Positions 25,869 through 34,371 of a stretch of 64,000 nt of DNA are shown here, piece after piece. Below the pieces are notes generated by a model. That model had not been told where the DNA came from. It did no database searches and saw nothing but the letters and a program-made list of their open reading frames with translations. The position numbers and the translations under genes are program-made. Numbering within the stretch: the stretch's first letter is position 1; each line of letters begins with the position of its first letter. Source of the stretch: Fusobacterium sp. JB019 (GTDB taxonomy: Bacteria > Fusobacteriota > Fusobacteriia > Fusobacteriales > Fusobacteriaceae); NCBI GenBank assembly GCA_030673965.1, contig JAUTCN010000004.1, positions 1 to 64,000 on the forward strand. Direction: 5' to 3'.

Positions 25869-26594
25869 TTGAAAATAAATATTTTAACTTTATTTCCTGA
25901 ATTTTTTAGCACTTTTAAAAATCAAAGTATTATTGGAAGAGCTGTTAAAAATAATTTAATCGAGATTAATGTAATAAATATCAGAGATTTTTGTTTTGAT
26001 AAACATAAACAAGCTGATGACATTCCCTTTGGGGGAGAAGGAGGAATGGTTATGAAACCTGAGCCTCTTTTTCGTGCTTTAGAACAATGCCAAGGTAAGG
26101 TTATTTATACTTCTCCTCAAGGAGTGACTTTTAATCAAAAGTTAGCTCTAAATTTAAAAGAAGAAGGAGAACTTACTATCATTGCTGGTCATTATGAAGG
26201 AATTGATGAAAGAGTTGTCAATGAAAAAGTTGATATGGAAATTTCTATAGGAGATTATGTCTTAACTGGAGGGGAAATTCCTGCAATGGTTATTGTTGAT
26301 ACTATTTCTAGACTTATCCCTGGAGTTATAAAAAAATCTTCTTATGAAAATGATTCTTTTTTTAACGGCTTACTAGATTACCCTCAATATACTAGACCTG
26401 CAGAATATCAAGGACTTAAGGTTCCTGATGTGCTAATTTCAGGAAATCACAAAAAAATTAAAGAATGGAGAATCAAGGAAAGCTTAAAAAGAACTTACCT
26501 TAGAAGACCTGACTTACTAGAAAATAAAAAACTTAATGATTTAGAAAAAAAATTACTAGAAGAAGTAATTTTAGAATTAAAAAAATTAAAATAA
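25869..26594 (+). CDS. trmD: tRNA (guanine37-N1)-methyltransferase
   Basis: TrmD (241 residues) makes m1G37 in tRNAs and so prevents +1 frameshifting. SPOUT-fold motifs: INILTLFPEFF, DIPFGGEGGMVMKPEPL, the trefoil-knot SAM site IAGHYEGIDERV and SIGDYVLTGGE, then LLDYPQYTRPAEYQG. The start is TTG 25869, seven bases after AAGAGGT. The whole family fold is complete. A second SPOUT-type methyltransferase gene follows 18 bases later. Confidence 0.95.
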   Translation: MKINILTLFPEFFSTFKNQSIIGRAVKNNLIEINVINIRDFCFDKHKQADDIPFGGEGGMVMKPEPLFRALEQCQGKVIYTSPQGVTFNQKLALNLKEEGELTIIAGHYEGIDERVVNEKVDMEISIGDYVLTGGEIPAMVIVDTISRLIPGVIKKSSYENDSFFNGLLDYPQYTRPAEYQGLKVPDVLISGNHKKIKEWRIKESLKRTYLRRPDLLENKKLNDLEKKLLEEVILELKKLK

Positions 26595-26612
26595 AAAAGG
26601 TGGAAACTAGTT

Positions 26613-27176
26613 ATGAGAAATAAAATATACTTAGCACTTGTACATTACCCTGTCTATAATAAAAGAAAGGAAACTGTATGTACTTCTGTTACAAACTTTG
26701 ATATTCACGATATATCTAGAACTTGTAGAACTTATGATGTTAAAGAATATGATATAGTTGTTCCTGTTGAAGCTCAAAAACAACTTACTCAAAGAATTAT
26801 TGGATACTGGCAAGGAGGAACAGGGGGAGAATATAATAAAGATAGAGAGTCTGCATTTAAACATACTAAAGTTAAAAACTCTTTAGAAGAAACTATTGCA
26901 GATATAGAAAAAGCTGAAGGACAAAAACCTGTAATTATAACTACATCAGCTCACATATATCCTAATTCTATTAGCTACCCTGGTCTTTCTGAAAAAATAT
27001 TTAATGATGACAAACCTTACCTATTCTTATTTGGAACTGGTTGGGGGCTTATAAAAGAAGTTATGGATATGTCTGATTATATTCTAGAACCTATTAGAGG
27101 AAATACTAAATATAATCATCTTTCTGTTAGATCTGCTGTTTCTATTATTTTAGATAGAGTACTCGGAGAAAAATAA
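26613..27176 (+). CDS. SPOUT-type SAM-dependent RNA methyltransferase (Methyltrn_RNA_4 family)
   Basis: A 187-residue protein that I place in the PF09936 family of putative RNA methyltransferases. Typical stretches: IYLALVHYPVYNKRKETVCTS at the start, TSVTNFDIHDISRTCRTY, and the knot region PYLFLFGTGWGLIKEV followed by DYILEPIRGNTKYNHLSVRS. The LEPIRG..YNHLSVR signature resembles the SAM-binding knot of other SPOUT enzymes. It directly follows trmD, consistent with a tRNA target, but the modified base is unknown. Confidence 0.8.
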   Translation: MRNKIYLALVHYPVYNKRKETVCTSVTNFDIHDISRTCRTYDVKEYDIVVPVEAQKQLTQRIIGYWQGGTGGEYNKDRESAFKHTKVKNSLEETIADIEKAEGQKPVIITTSAHIYPNSISYPGLSEKIFNDDKPYLFLFGTGWGLIKEVMDMSDYILEPIRGNTKYNHLSVRSAVSIILDRVLGEK

Positions 27177-27196
27177 AATACTAGTGGGAGATTGAT

Positions 27197-30100
27197 ATGA
27201 ATAAAAAAATTAAAATAACTCCTAAAGAAAATTTTTTCCATTATTTAGGAGCTAAAAATATCTTTGTGAAATTAATTTTATTCTTTAATAAAACTAAAAC
27301 TTTAAAAATAAAATGTTCAATAAAGAACCCTTCTTTTATTTCTGAAACTGATTTAATCTCCAAAGAATTAAAAAAAACATTTGGTTCTTCAATTTCTATA
27401 GAATTTGAAATTCAGTATAAAGATAATAAAATTTCTAAAGAAACTCTTATAAATATAGTAGATAAAGCTATTTGTAAGCTTAAAGAAAATAACGCTACTT
27501 CTAAATCTTTTTTATTTCTTTATAGAATCAATATAGAACAAAATAAAATTATTATTGAATTAAAAAATAAAATAGCAATTGATAATTTATATGATTCTAA
27601 AATAAATATTAAATTAGAAAAAATTCTAGCTGAATTTGGAATAAACAACTTTAATGTTTCTTTTATTCCTGGAGATTTTTCTAAAGAAATTAATAAATTA
27701 GAACAAGAAAAAGAAAATATAATGTTTAGTTTAAGTGAAAAAATAGATAAAGAAATAGCTGAAATCAAAGCTAATCCAAATCTAGCAAAAACAACTCCAA
27801 GCAACAATAATTCTTGGACAAATAATCCTTCTAAAAGTACACCTAGAAAAATTAAAGGAACTCCAATTCCTCTTAAGGAATTTAATGATATTTATGAAGG
27901 AGAGAACTGTATTATCCAAGGAGAAGTTTTCAGTATTGATTTTCGTGAACTTAAAAATGGAACTACTTTAAAAACATTTAGAATTACAGATAATTCGAAT
28001 TCTTTAACTATTAAAAAATTTGACAGAAATAATTCAGTTGAAGAAATTAATACAGGGGAATGGATTAAAGTTAGTGGAAGAAAACAGCTAGATAAATTTT
28101 CTGATAATGAAGAAGTGCTAATTGCCACATCAATAAATAAATTAGACATCGTTAAAGAAATAAAAAAAGATACTAGTGAAGAAAAAATGGTTGAATTACA
28201 CACTCATAGTAAAATGAGTGAAATGGTGGGAGTTACTGAAATAACAGATTTAATTAAAACAGCTAAATCTTTTGGACATAAAAGTATAGCTATTACAGAC
28301 TATTCTGTTGTTCATACTTTTCCTATTGCTTTTAACAAAACTAAAAAAGATAAAAATTTCAAAGCTATTTTAGGTTGTGAAATGTATATGGTAGATGATG
28401 AAAAACCTATGATTACTCACCCAAAAGATTTACCAATTGAAGAAGAAACTTTTGTAGTTTTTGACTTAGAAACTACAGGACTTAATTCTCACGATAATGA
28501 AATAATTGAAATTGGAGCAATTAAATTAAAGGGCACTAGAATAATTGATAAATTTTCTGAATTTGTTAAACCTAAAGGAAAAATTCCTGAAAAAATTCAA
28601 AGATTAACTAGTATTTCAAATAGTATGGTTGCTGATGCCCTAGGTATTGAAAAAGTTTTACCTAAATTTATTGAATTTTCAAAAGATGCAACTATGGTAG
28701 CCCACAATGCTAAATTTGATATGAGTTTTATTAGAAGAGACTGTAAAAAAATATTAAATATAGACTTTGATCCTAGTGTTATTGATACTCTTCAAATGGC
28801 TAGAGATGTTATGCCACATCTTAGAAGTTTTGGTTTAGGACCACTTACTAAAAAATTAGGTGTGGCCCTTGAAAGTCACCATAGAGCTGTTGATGATTGT
28901 CAAGCAACTGCAGGAATGTTTGTTATATTTTTAAATAAATACTTTGATAAAGGTATTCTAAATTTAAAAGATATAAACAATGGTTTTTCTCTTAATATTC
29001 AAAAACAAGATACAATTAATATAATTGCTCTTGTTAAAAATCAAGAAGGTTTAAAGAATTTATATAAATTAGTTTCTTATGCTCATAAAGATCATTTTGG
29101 TAGTAAAAAAGCTAGAGTTCTTAAAAGTGAAGTAAAAAAACTAAGAGACGGCCTTCTAATTGGAGGAAGTACAACAGTTCACTTTAGAAATACCAATGAT
29201 ATCTCTTTAAATTATTTAGATTATAATTTTAAAGAGATGGAAAAATCTATTGAATTTTATGATTATGTGGAACTTTTATCTAGAGAAAACTTTAATGAAT
29301 TTATAGAAGAAGATGGAACTAATAGAATCTCTAATTACAAAGCTGTTGAAAAAATGAATGAATTCATTTATGAAACATGTAAAAAACATAATAAAATAGT
29401 TACTGCAAGTTCTAATGTACACTATTTAGAAAAAGATGAAGCTAATATAAGAAGTATTCTTCTTTACGGTAGTGGTACTGTATTTAATAAAAGACAGTAC
29501 TTAATAGATAATGGTTTTTATTTTAGAACTACTGATGAAATGCTTGAAGAATTTTCATATTTAGGAGCAGAAGAAGCTCGAAAAATTGTAATTAAAAATA
29601 CTAATGCTATAGCTGATAGTATTGATAAAGTTCAACCTATTCCAGATGGATTTTATCCTCCTGAATTGGATAATGCTGAAAATATTGTTAGAGATATGAC
29701 TTATGAAAAAGCTCATAGAATTTATGGGGACCCTCTCCCTGAAATAGTTAAAAAAAGACTAGAAAGAGAACTTAATTCTATTATTAACCATGGATTTTCA
29801 GTTCTATATCTTTCAGCTCAAAAACTTGTTAAAAAATCATTAGATAATGGTTATCTAGTTGGTTCTAGAGGTTCTGTTGGATCCTCTCTTGTTGCTTTTA
29901 TGATGGGAATTACAGAAGTTAATGCATTGTATCCTCATTATATTTGTGAAGACCCTGAATGTAAATATTCTGAATTTACTGATAAAGAAGGAGCCGGAGT
30001 TGACCTTCCTGAAAAAGTTTGTCCAAAATGTGGAAAACCTTTAAAAAGAGATGGACATGCTATCCCTTTTGAAGTTTTCATGGGATTTGATGGAGATAAA

Positions 30101-31534
30101 GTCCCTGATATTGACCTTAACTTTTCAGGAGAATATCAATCTGAAATTCATAGATACTGCGAAGAAATGTTTGGAAAATCTAATGTATTTAAAGCTGGAA
30201 CTATTTCTACTCTAGCTGAAAAAAATGCTATTGGATATGTTAGAAAATTCTTTGAAGATCATGAAATAGATAGTAATAATGCTGAAATTTTCAGAAGAGC
30301 TTCTAAAGTTGAGGGAGCTAAAAAAACAACAGGACAACATCCTGGAGGAATGGTAATTGTTCCAAAAAACATGGAAGTTTATGATTTTTGTCCTATACAA
30401 CATCCTGCTAATGATATTAACAATGATTCTATTACAACTCATTTTGATTATCATGTTATGGATGAACAACTTGTAAAATTGGATATACTAGGACATGATG
30501 ATCCTACAACTATTAAAGTACTACAAGAATACACTGGAGTTAATATTTATGATATTCCTATAGCTGATAAAGATACTCTACAACTATTTTCTGGAACAGA
30601 AATATTGGGAGTTACACCTAAAGATATTGGATCTACTGTTGGAACTTTTGGAGTTCCTGAATTTGGTACTCAATTTGTTAGACAAATGCTTGTTGACACT
30701 AGACCTAAGACATTTGCTGAACTTGTTAGAATATCAGGTCTTTCTCATGGTACTGATGTATGGCTTAATAATGCCCAAGAATTTATCAGAGCAGGAAAAG
30801 CTACTCTTTCTGATGTTATAACTGTTAGAGACGATATTATGAACTATCTTATTGATAATGGTGTAGAAAAATTAACAGCTTTTAAAATAATGGAATTTGT
30901 TAGAAAAGGAAAACCTTCTAAGGATCCTGAACAATGGCAAAAATATTCAGATATTCTTAAAGAAAAAAATGTTAAAGACTGGTATATTGAATCTTGTAAA
31001 AGAATAAAATATATGTTCCCTAAAGGACATGCTGTAGCTTATGTTATGATGGCTATGAGAATTGCATATTTTAAAGTTCACTATCCTTTAGCCTTCTATG
31101 CAGCTTATTTAACTAGAAAAATTGATGATTTCGATTTTGAAATTATGGGAAATAGTAATTTAGCTAAAGAAAAATTAGAAGAACTTAAACAAGAATCTAA
31201 GCTAGATGTAAAAAAGAAAACTCAATTTGCTATTTGCGAAATTGTTATTGAAATGTACGCTCGAGGATTTGAGTTCTTAAAAATAGATTTATATAAATCT
31301 GAAGGATTTAAATTTACTATTGAGGATAATAAAATAAGAGTTCCCCTTCTTGGGATTAATGGTCTTGGAGCTAGTGTTATTGAAAATTTAATAAAAGAAA
31401 GAAACCAAGATAAATTCCTTTCTTATGAAGATTTAAAGCGTCGTACTAAAATTTCTTCAACTACTTTAGATAAATTAAAATCAATTAACGCTGTGGAAAA
31501 TTTAAGTGATACTAATCAAATTAGTCTTTTTTAG
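27197..31534 (+). CDS. polC: DNA polymerase III PolC-type alpha subunit with built-in exonuclease
   Basis: PolC (1445 residues) is the leading-strand replicative polymerase of Firmicutes, Fusobacteria and Thermotogae. Domains in order: N-terminal domain (1-215), OB fold (~225-325), PHP domain split by the exonuclease (VELHTHSKMSEMVGVT at ~331; GCEMYMVDD), proofreading 3'-5' exonuclease (VFDLETTGLNSHDNEIIEIG at ~419, HNAKFD, HHRAVDD), zinc-binding cysteines (CEDPECKY ... VCPKCGK at ~917-950), polymerase active site (GSRGSVGSSLVAF; DGDKVPDIDLNFSGEYQ with the catalytic Asp residues) and a C-terminal helix-hairpin-helix region. A separate DnaE lies at 44785-48198. Ribosome site GTGGGAG precedes the ATG. 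Confidence 0.96.
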   Translation: MNKKIKITPKENFFHYLGAKNIFVKLILFFNKTKTLKIKCSIKNPSFISETDLISKELKKTFGSSISIEFEIQYKDNKISKETLINIVDKAICKLKENNATSKSFLFLYRINIEQNKIIIELKNKIAIDNLYDSKINIKLEKILAEFGINNFNVSFIPGDFSKEINKLEQEKENIMFSLSEKIDKEIAEIKANPNLAKTTPSNNNSWTNNPSKSTPRKIKGTPIPLKEFNDIYEGENCIIQGEVFSIDFRELKNGTTLKTFRITDNSNSLTIKKFDRNNSVEEINTGEWIKVSGRKQLDKFSDNEEVLIATSINKLDIVKEIKKDTSEEKMVELHTHSKMSEMVGVTEITDLIKTAKSFGHKSIAITDYSVVHTFPIAFNKTKKDKNFKAILGCEMYMVDDEKPMITHPKDLPIEEETFVVFDLETTGLNSHDNEIIEIGAIKLKGTRIIDKFSEFVKPKGKIPEKIQRLTSISNSMVADALGIEKVLPKFIEFSKDATMVAHNAKFDMSFIRRDCKKILNIDFDPSVIDTLQMARDVMPHLRSFGLGPLTKKLGVALESHHRAVDDCQATAGMFVIFLNKYFDKGILNLKDINNGFSLNIQKQDTINIIALVKNQEGLKNLYKLVSYAHKDHFGSKKARVLKSEVKKLRDGLLIGGSTTVHFRNTNDISLNYLDYNFKEMEKSIEFYDYVELLSRENFNEFIEEDGTNRISNYKAVEKMNEFIYETCKKHNKIVTASSNVHYLEKDEANIRSILLYGSGTVFNKRQYLIDNGFYFRTTDEMLEEFSYLGAEEARKIVIKNTNAIADSIDKVQPIPDGFYPPELDNAENIVRDMTYEKAHRIYGDPLPEIVKKRLERELNSIINHGFSVLYLSAQKLVKKSLDNGYLVGSRGSVGSSLVAFMMGITEVNALYPHYICEDPECKYSEFTDKEGAGVDLPEKVCPKCGKPLKRDGHAIPFEVFMGFDGDKVPDIDLNFSGEYQSEIHRYCEEMFGKSNVFKAGTISTLAEKNAIGYVRKFFEDHEIDSNNAEIFRRASKVEGAKKTTGQHPGGMVIVPKNMEVYDFCPIQHPANDINNDSITTHFDYHVMDEQLVKLDILGHDDPTTIKVLQEYTGVNIYDIPIADKDTLQLFSGTEILGVTPKDIGSTVGTFGVPEFGTQFVRQMLVDTRPKTFAELVRISGLSHGTDVWLNNAQEFIRAGKATLSDVITVRDDIMNYLIDNGVEKLTAFKIMEFVRKGKPSKDPEQWQKYSDILKEKNVKDWYIESCKRIKYMFPKGHAVAYVMMAMRIAYFKVHYPLAFYAAYLTRKIDDFDFEIMGNSNLAKEKLEELKQESKLDVKKKTQFAICEIVIEMYARGFEFLKIDLYKSEGFKFTIEDNKIRVPLLGINGLGASVIENLIKERNQDKFLSYEDLKRRTKISSTTLDKLKSINAVENLSDTNQISLF

Positions 31535-31545
31535 GAGGCAATAAC

Positions 31546-32460
31546 GTGTTTAAATATTTAGAAAAAAAATATCTAGGAGCAATCTTAGTTTGTTTTGCAG
31601 CATCTTTATGGGGATTAGACTCTATTGTTCTAACTCCTAGATTATTTCAATTAAGAGTTCCTTTTGTTGTTTTTATGCTACATTTCATTCCTTTTACAGC
31701 AATGACTTTAGTTATTGGAAAAAGAGAAATTAAAAATATTATATCTCTTCCTAGGAAAGATTTATTTTATTATTTTTTAGTAGCTTTATTTGGAGGAACT
31801 CTTGGAACTTTAGCAATAGTTAAAGCTCTCTTTTTAGTTAATTTTCAACATTTAACTATTGTTACTTTACTACAAAAATCTCAGCCTATATTTGCTATTA
31901 TTTTAGCTAGATTTCTTCTTAAAGAAAAATTAAAAAATAATTTTATTTTATTTGCTATTTTAGCATTAATTGGCGGTTATATAATGACTTTTGAATTTTC
32001 TTTTCCAAAGTCTTCTAATGAAAGTCATATTTTAATGGCTAGTGTGTATGCTTTATTTGCAGCCTTTTCATTTGGGAGTTCTACTGTTTTTGGTAAAAAA
32101 ATTCTAGCTAACTCCTCATTTATAACAGCTCTTTATACAAGGTTTTGCTTTACTTCTATAATTACTTTCTTTATTGTTCTTAGCAAAGGACAATTAGGAT
32201 TAATTTCTGAAGTTACTGCTTTCCAGTGGTTTATTTTTATTACTATTGCTCTTACTTCTGGTAGTATGGCAATTATGATTTATTACAAAGGACTTCAGTA
32301 TATTGATGCCAGTGTAGCTACCATATGTGAATTGGCCTTCCCTATTTCTTCAGTCTTTTTTGACTATATTTTTAATGATAATATACTTACTCTTATCCAA
32401 TCTTTCGGAGCTATTCTATTATTATTTTCAATTATAAAAATAAGCAAAAATCAATCTTAA
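31546..32460 (+). CDS. EamA/DMT-family membrane transporter
   Basis: A 304-residue protein with about ten membrane spans arranged as two EamA repeats (about residues 12-145 and 165-300), typical of the drug/metabolite transporter superfamily. Family-like stretches: CFAASLWGLDSIVLTP in span 1, LFLVNFQHLTIVTLLQKSQP in the first repeat and IMIYYKGLQYIDASVATICE in the second. The start is GTG 31546 behind GGAGGCAATAAC, only 11 bases after polC, so it is probably cotranscribed. Substrate unknown; relatives export amino acids or purine metabolites. Confidence 0.85.
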   Translation: MFKYLEKKYLGAILVCFAASLWGLDSIVLTPRLFQLRVPFVVFMLHFIPFTAMTLVIGKREIKNIISLPRKDLFYYFLVALFGGTLGTLAIVKALFLVNFQHLTIVTLLQKSQPIFAIILARFLLKEKLKNNFILFAILALIGGYIMTFEFSFPKSSNESHILMASVYALFAAFSFGSSTVFGKKILANSSFITALYTRFCFTSIITFFIVLSKGQLGLISEVTAFQWFIFITIALTSGSMAIMIYYKGLQYIDASVATICELAFPISSVFFDYIFNDNILTLIQSFGAILLLFSIIKISKNQS

Positions 32461-32462
32461 AC

Positions 32463-32500
32463 AGAAGAAGTGATATTATATATCACTTCTTCTTATTTTA
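32463..32500 (+). terminator. Rho-independent terminator after the EamA gene
   Basis: AGAAGAAGTGATAT (32463-32476) and its complement (32480-32493), loop TAT, then a T/A-rich tail. Begins two bases after the stop codon. Confidence 0.85.
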
Positions 32501-32513
32501 TTTTAATAAATAT

Positions 32514-32542
32514 TTGACAAACAAACTATTCTGTGGTACTAT
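32514..32542 (+). promoter_or_regulatory. promoter of an orphan transcript (candidate sRNA)
   Basis: TTGACA (32514-32519), 17-base spacer, TACTAT (32537-32542). It faces the end of the convergent era gene, with no ORF downstream before a strong terminator. Confidence 0.65.
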
Positions 32543-32548
32543 CTATTT

Positions 32549-32660
32549 GAGATTAATTTCAAACTTTAAAGCTTTGGTGAGAGTTTTAAAGTTTTCCTAC
32601 CCTAAACTTTAATCAAAAAAGAAAGAACCCCCACAAAAGTGAGAGGTTCTTTCTTTTTTT
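32549..32660 (+). ncRNA. candidate small RNA between the EamA gene and era
   Basis: About 110 bases between the promoter at 32514-32542 and a strong terminator (15-bp stem, 32615-32629 with 32645-32659, then T-run). A 5' stem pairs AAACTTTAAA (32561-32570) with TTTAAAGTTT (32585-32594). A third copy of AAACTTTA at 32604-32611 could pair with the same 3' arm, giving two exclusive folds. No ORF with a ribosome site is present. The terminator loop is C-rich (CCCCCAC), like that of the two-copy family, but the rest does not align. Transcription is predicted, not shown. Confidence 0.55.
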
Positions 32661-32662
32661 TA
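32615..32662. terminator. bidirectional terminator shared by the orphan sRNA and era
   Basis: Fifteen-base perfect stem starting AAAAAAGAAAGAACC (32615-32629) with complement (32645-32659); a small inner CAC/GTG stem can form in the loop. T-tracts occur in both directions and the era stop codon is at 32667. Confidence 0.85.
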
Positions 32663-32666
32663 TTTT

Positions 32667-33560
32667 TTATTTTTCATCAAAATATCCTAATTCTTTTAAG
32701 AATGGTTTTTTCTTTCTCCAGTCATTCTTTACTTTTACCCAAAGTTCTAAATATATTTTTCTATCTAATAATTTTTCAATTTCTTTTCTAGCTTCAGTTC
32801 CGATCTCTTTTAGCATTTTACCGCCTTTTCCTATTATAATACCTTTTTGAGAATCTCTTTCAACATAAATATTAATATTAAACTTATCCTTACCTTCATC
32901 TCTTTTTTCAACATTAATTATTTCTATTGCAACTGAATGAGGAATTTCATCTCTAGTTTTTAGTAATATTTTTTCTCTAACAATTTCTGTCATTATTCTA
33001 TATATAGGCATATCTGTATACATATCATCTGGATAATATTGAATATCTTCCTCTAAAAACATTTCTAACCTATCTAATAATTTAGGAATCCCTATTCCAT
33101 ATTCCCCTGCTATTTCAACAATTCCATCAAATTTCCCTAATTTTTCTTCTACTTCTAATCTTTTATTTTTCAACTCTTCATCAGTTAATCTATCAATTTT
33201 GTTTATAACCAAAATTCTTGGAGTTCTTCTAGCTGACAAAACTCTTTCCATAACAAACTGATCTCCTGTACTAATTTCTTGAGTTCCATCTAAAAGCATT
33301 AGAATAGCGTCTACATCTTTTAATATTCTAATAGCACTATTTGTCATATATTCACCTAATAAATGTTTTGGTTTATGTATACCTGGAGTATCTATAAATA
33401 TATACTGATTTCCTTTTACATTTAATATCCCTTTTATATTTTCTCTTGTTGTTCCTGCTTTATTTGAAACTATTGCTACTTTTTCATCAACTAATTTATT
33501 TATAAGGGTTGATTTCCCTACATTAGGTCTCCCTACTACAGCAATAAATCCTGCTTTCAT
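32667..33560 (-). CDS. era: GTPase Era
   Basis: Era (297 residues) binds 16S rRNA and S1 sites during 30S maturation. The G domain has GRPNVGKSTLINKLVDEKVA, DTPGIHKPKH and NKIDRL; the C-terminal KH domain has GIIIGKGGKMLKEIGTEAR. All motifs are intact and the length is typical. Its ATG overlaps the stop codon of the upstream Xer-like gene by one base, and it is the last gene of the leftward ftsX-envC-nadK-recN-xer-like-era run. Confidence 0.96.
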   Translation of the reverse strand: MKAGFIAVVGRPNVGKSTLINKLVDEKVAIVSNKAGTTRENIKGILNVKGNQYIFIDTPGIHKPKHLLGEYMTNSAIRILKDVDAILMLLDGTQEISTGDQFVMERVLSARRTPRILVINKIDRLTDEELKNKRLEVEEKLGKFDGIVEIAGEYGIGIPKLLDRLEMFLEEDIQYYPDDMYTDMPIYRIMTEIVREKILLKTRDEIPHSVAIEIINVEKRDEGKDKFNINIYVERDSQKGIIIGKGGKMLKEIGTEARKEIEKLLDRKIYLELWVKVKNDWRKKKPFLKELGYFDEK

Positions 33561-34363
33561 TAATTCTCATCTCCTATTCCTATTTTAAAATATTCTTTCC
33601 TTATTTCTTCTAATCTATTTTCTTTTTTAAAACCTGATGTCTCTTTTTTTCTTTCATCAATACATTTATTTCTTATCATGCTAGGTAAAACTTCTCTTTC
33701 TAATTTTGCCTTTCTTCCATATCTTATAAATCTATCTTTAAAATTTTGATTTGTTATATCATAAAAAATTTTATTTATTTCAATATCTAATTCTATTTCT
33801 AATTTTTCTATATATTCTCTTAATTCTAAAGATAAATCTAATGAAATTTGTATTATAATATATTCATTTCCTCTATTTACTGTAAAACTTTTATAATTAT
33901 TTTTTTTTAAATCTTCCGCTTCTAAATTTAAAATTTCTGATATTTTTAAGCCTGTTTCTGATAAAAGTTTTATTATTAGACTATCTCTTTTTTCTTTTCT
34001 ACTATCTCCGCACACATCTAAAATTGCTTTAATTTCATATCCTTTTATCTTTTTACCAATTTTTATATTTTTTCTTGTTGTGCTTATTTTTTCAACTGGA
34101 GAATTATTTATATACTCTTTTTTTATAAAATATTTGTACATAGCTTTTAAAGAGGTTATTTTTCTTATTATTGAATTCTCTGCATATTTAGATTTTAAAA
34201 ATTCTAAATATACCATAATATCCTCTTCTGTAACATCTAAAAGACTCTTGCCTTTTAAATATTCTTCAAAATCTAATATATCTTTTTTATAAAAATCTAT
34301 ACTTACCTTTGCTACAACTTCTTCCTTTTCTAACTGAAAAAAAAACTCATTAATCAACTTCAT
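33560..34363 (-). CDS. degenerate Xer-type tyrosine recombinase (probably inactive)
   Basis: A 267-residue protein with the layout of XerC/XerD. Residues 1-85 look like the SAM-like core-binding domain (FYKKDILDFEEYLKGKSLLD; ENSIIRKITSLKAMYKYFIK). The catalytic half has lost nearly all required residues: the first catalytic Arg is Lys (SETGLKISEILNL, normally TGLRISE), the beta-hairpin Lys is Glu (RGNEYIII, normally GKGNKER), the HxLRH box reads PSMIRNKCI so both His are gone, and no LGH box follows. KEYFKIGIG is the only Tyr near the end. It is unbroken and overlaps era by one base, so selection seems to maintain it, perhaps as a DNA-binding protein. Confidence 0.75.
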   Translation of the reverse strand: MKLINEFFFQLEKEEVVAKVSIDFYKKDILDFEEYLKGKSLLDVTEEDIMVYLEFLKSKYAENSIIRKITSLKAMYKYFIKKEYINNSPVEKISTTRKNIKIGKKIKGYEIKAILDVCGDSRKEKRDSLIIKLLSETGLKISEILNLEAEDLKKNNYKSFTVNRGNEYIIIQISLDLSLELREYIEKLEIELDIEINKIFYDITNQNFKDRFIRYGRKAKLEREVLPSMIRNKCIDERKKETSGFKKENRLEEIRKEYFKIGIGDEN

Positions 34364-34371
34364 TCTAACTC

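Noticed and set aside
33560-34363. Xer-like gene considered as a phage or integron integrase
   Set aside because: No attachment site, phage genes or cargo nearby; it lies in a conserved repair/ribosome operon and lacks catalytic residues.
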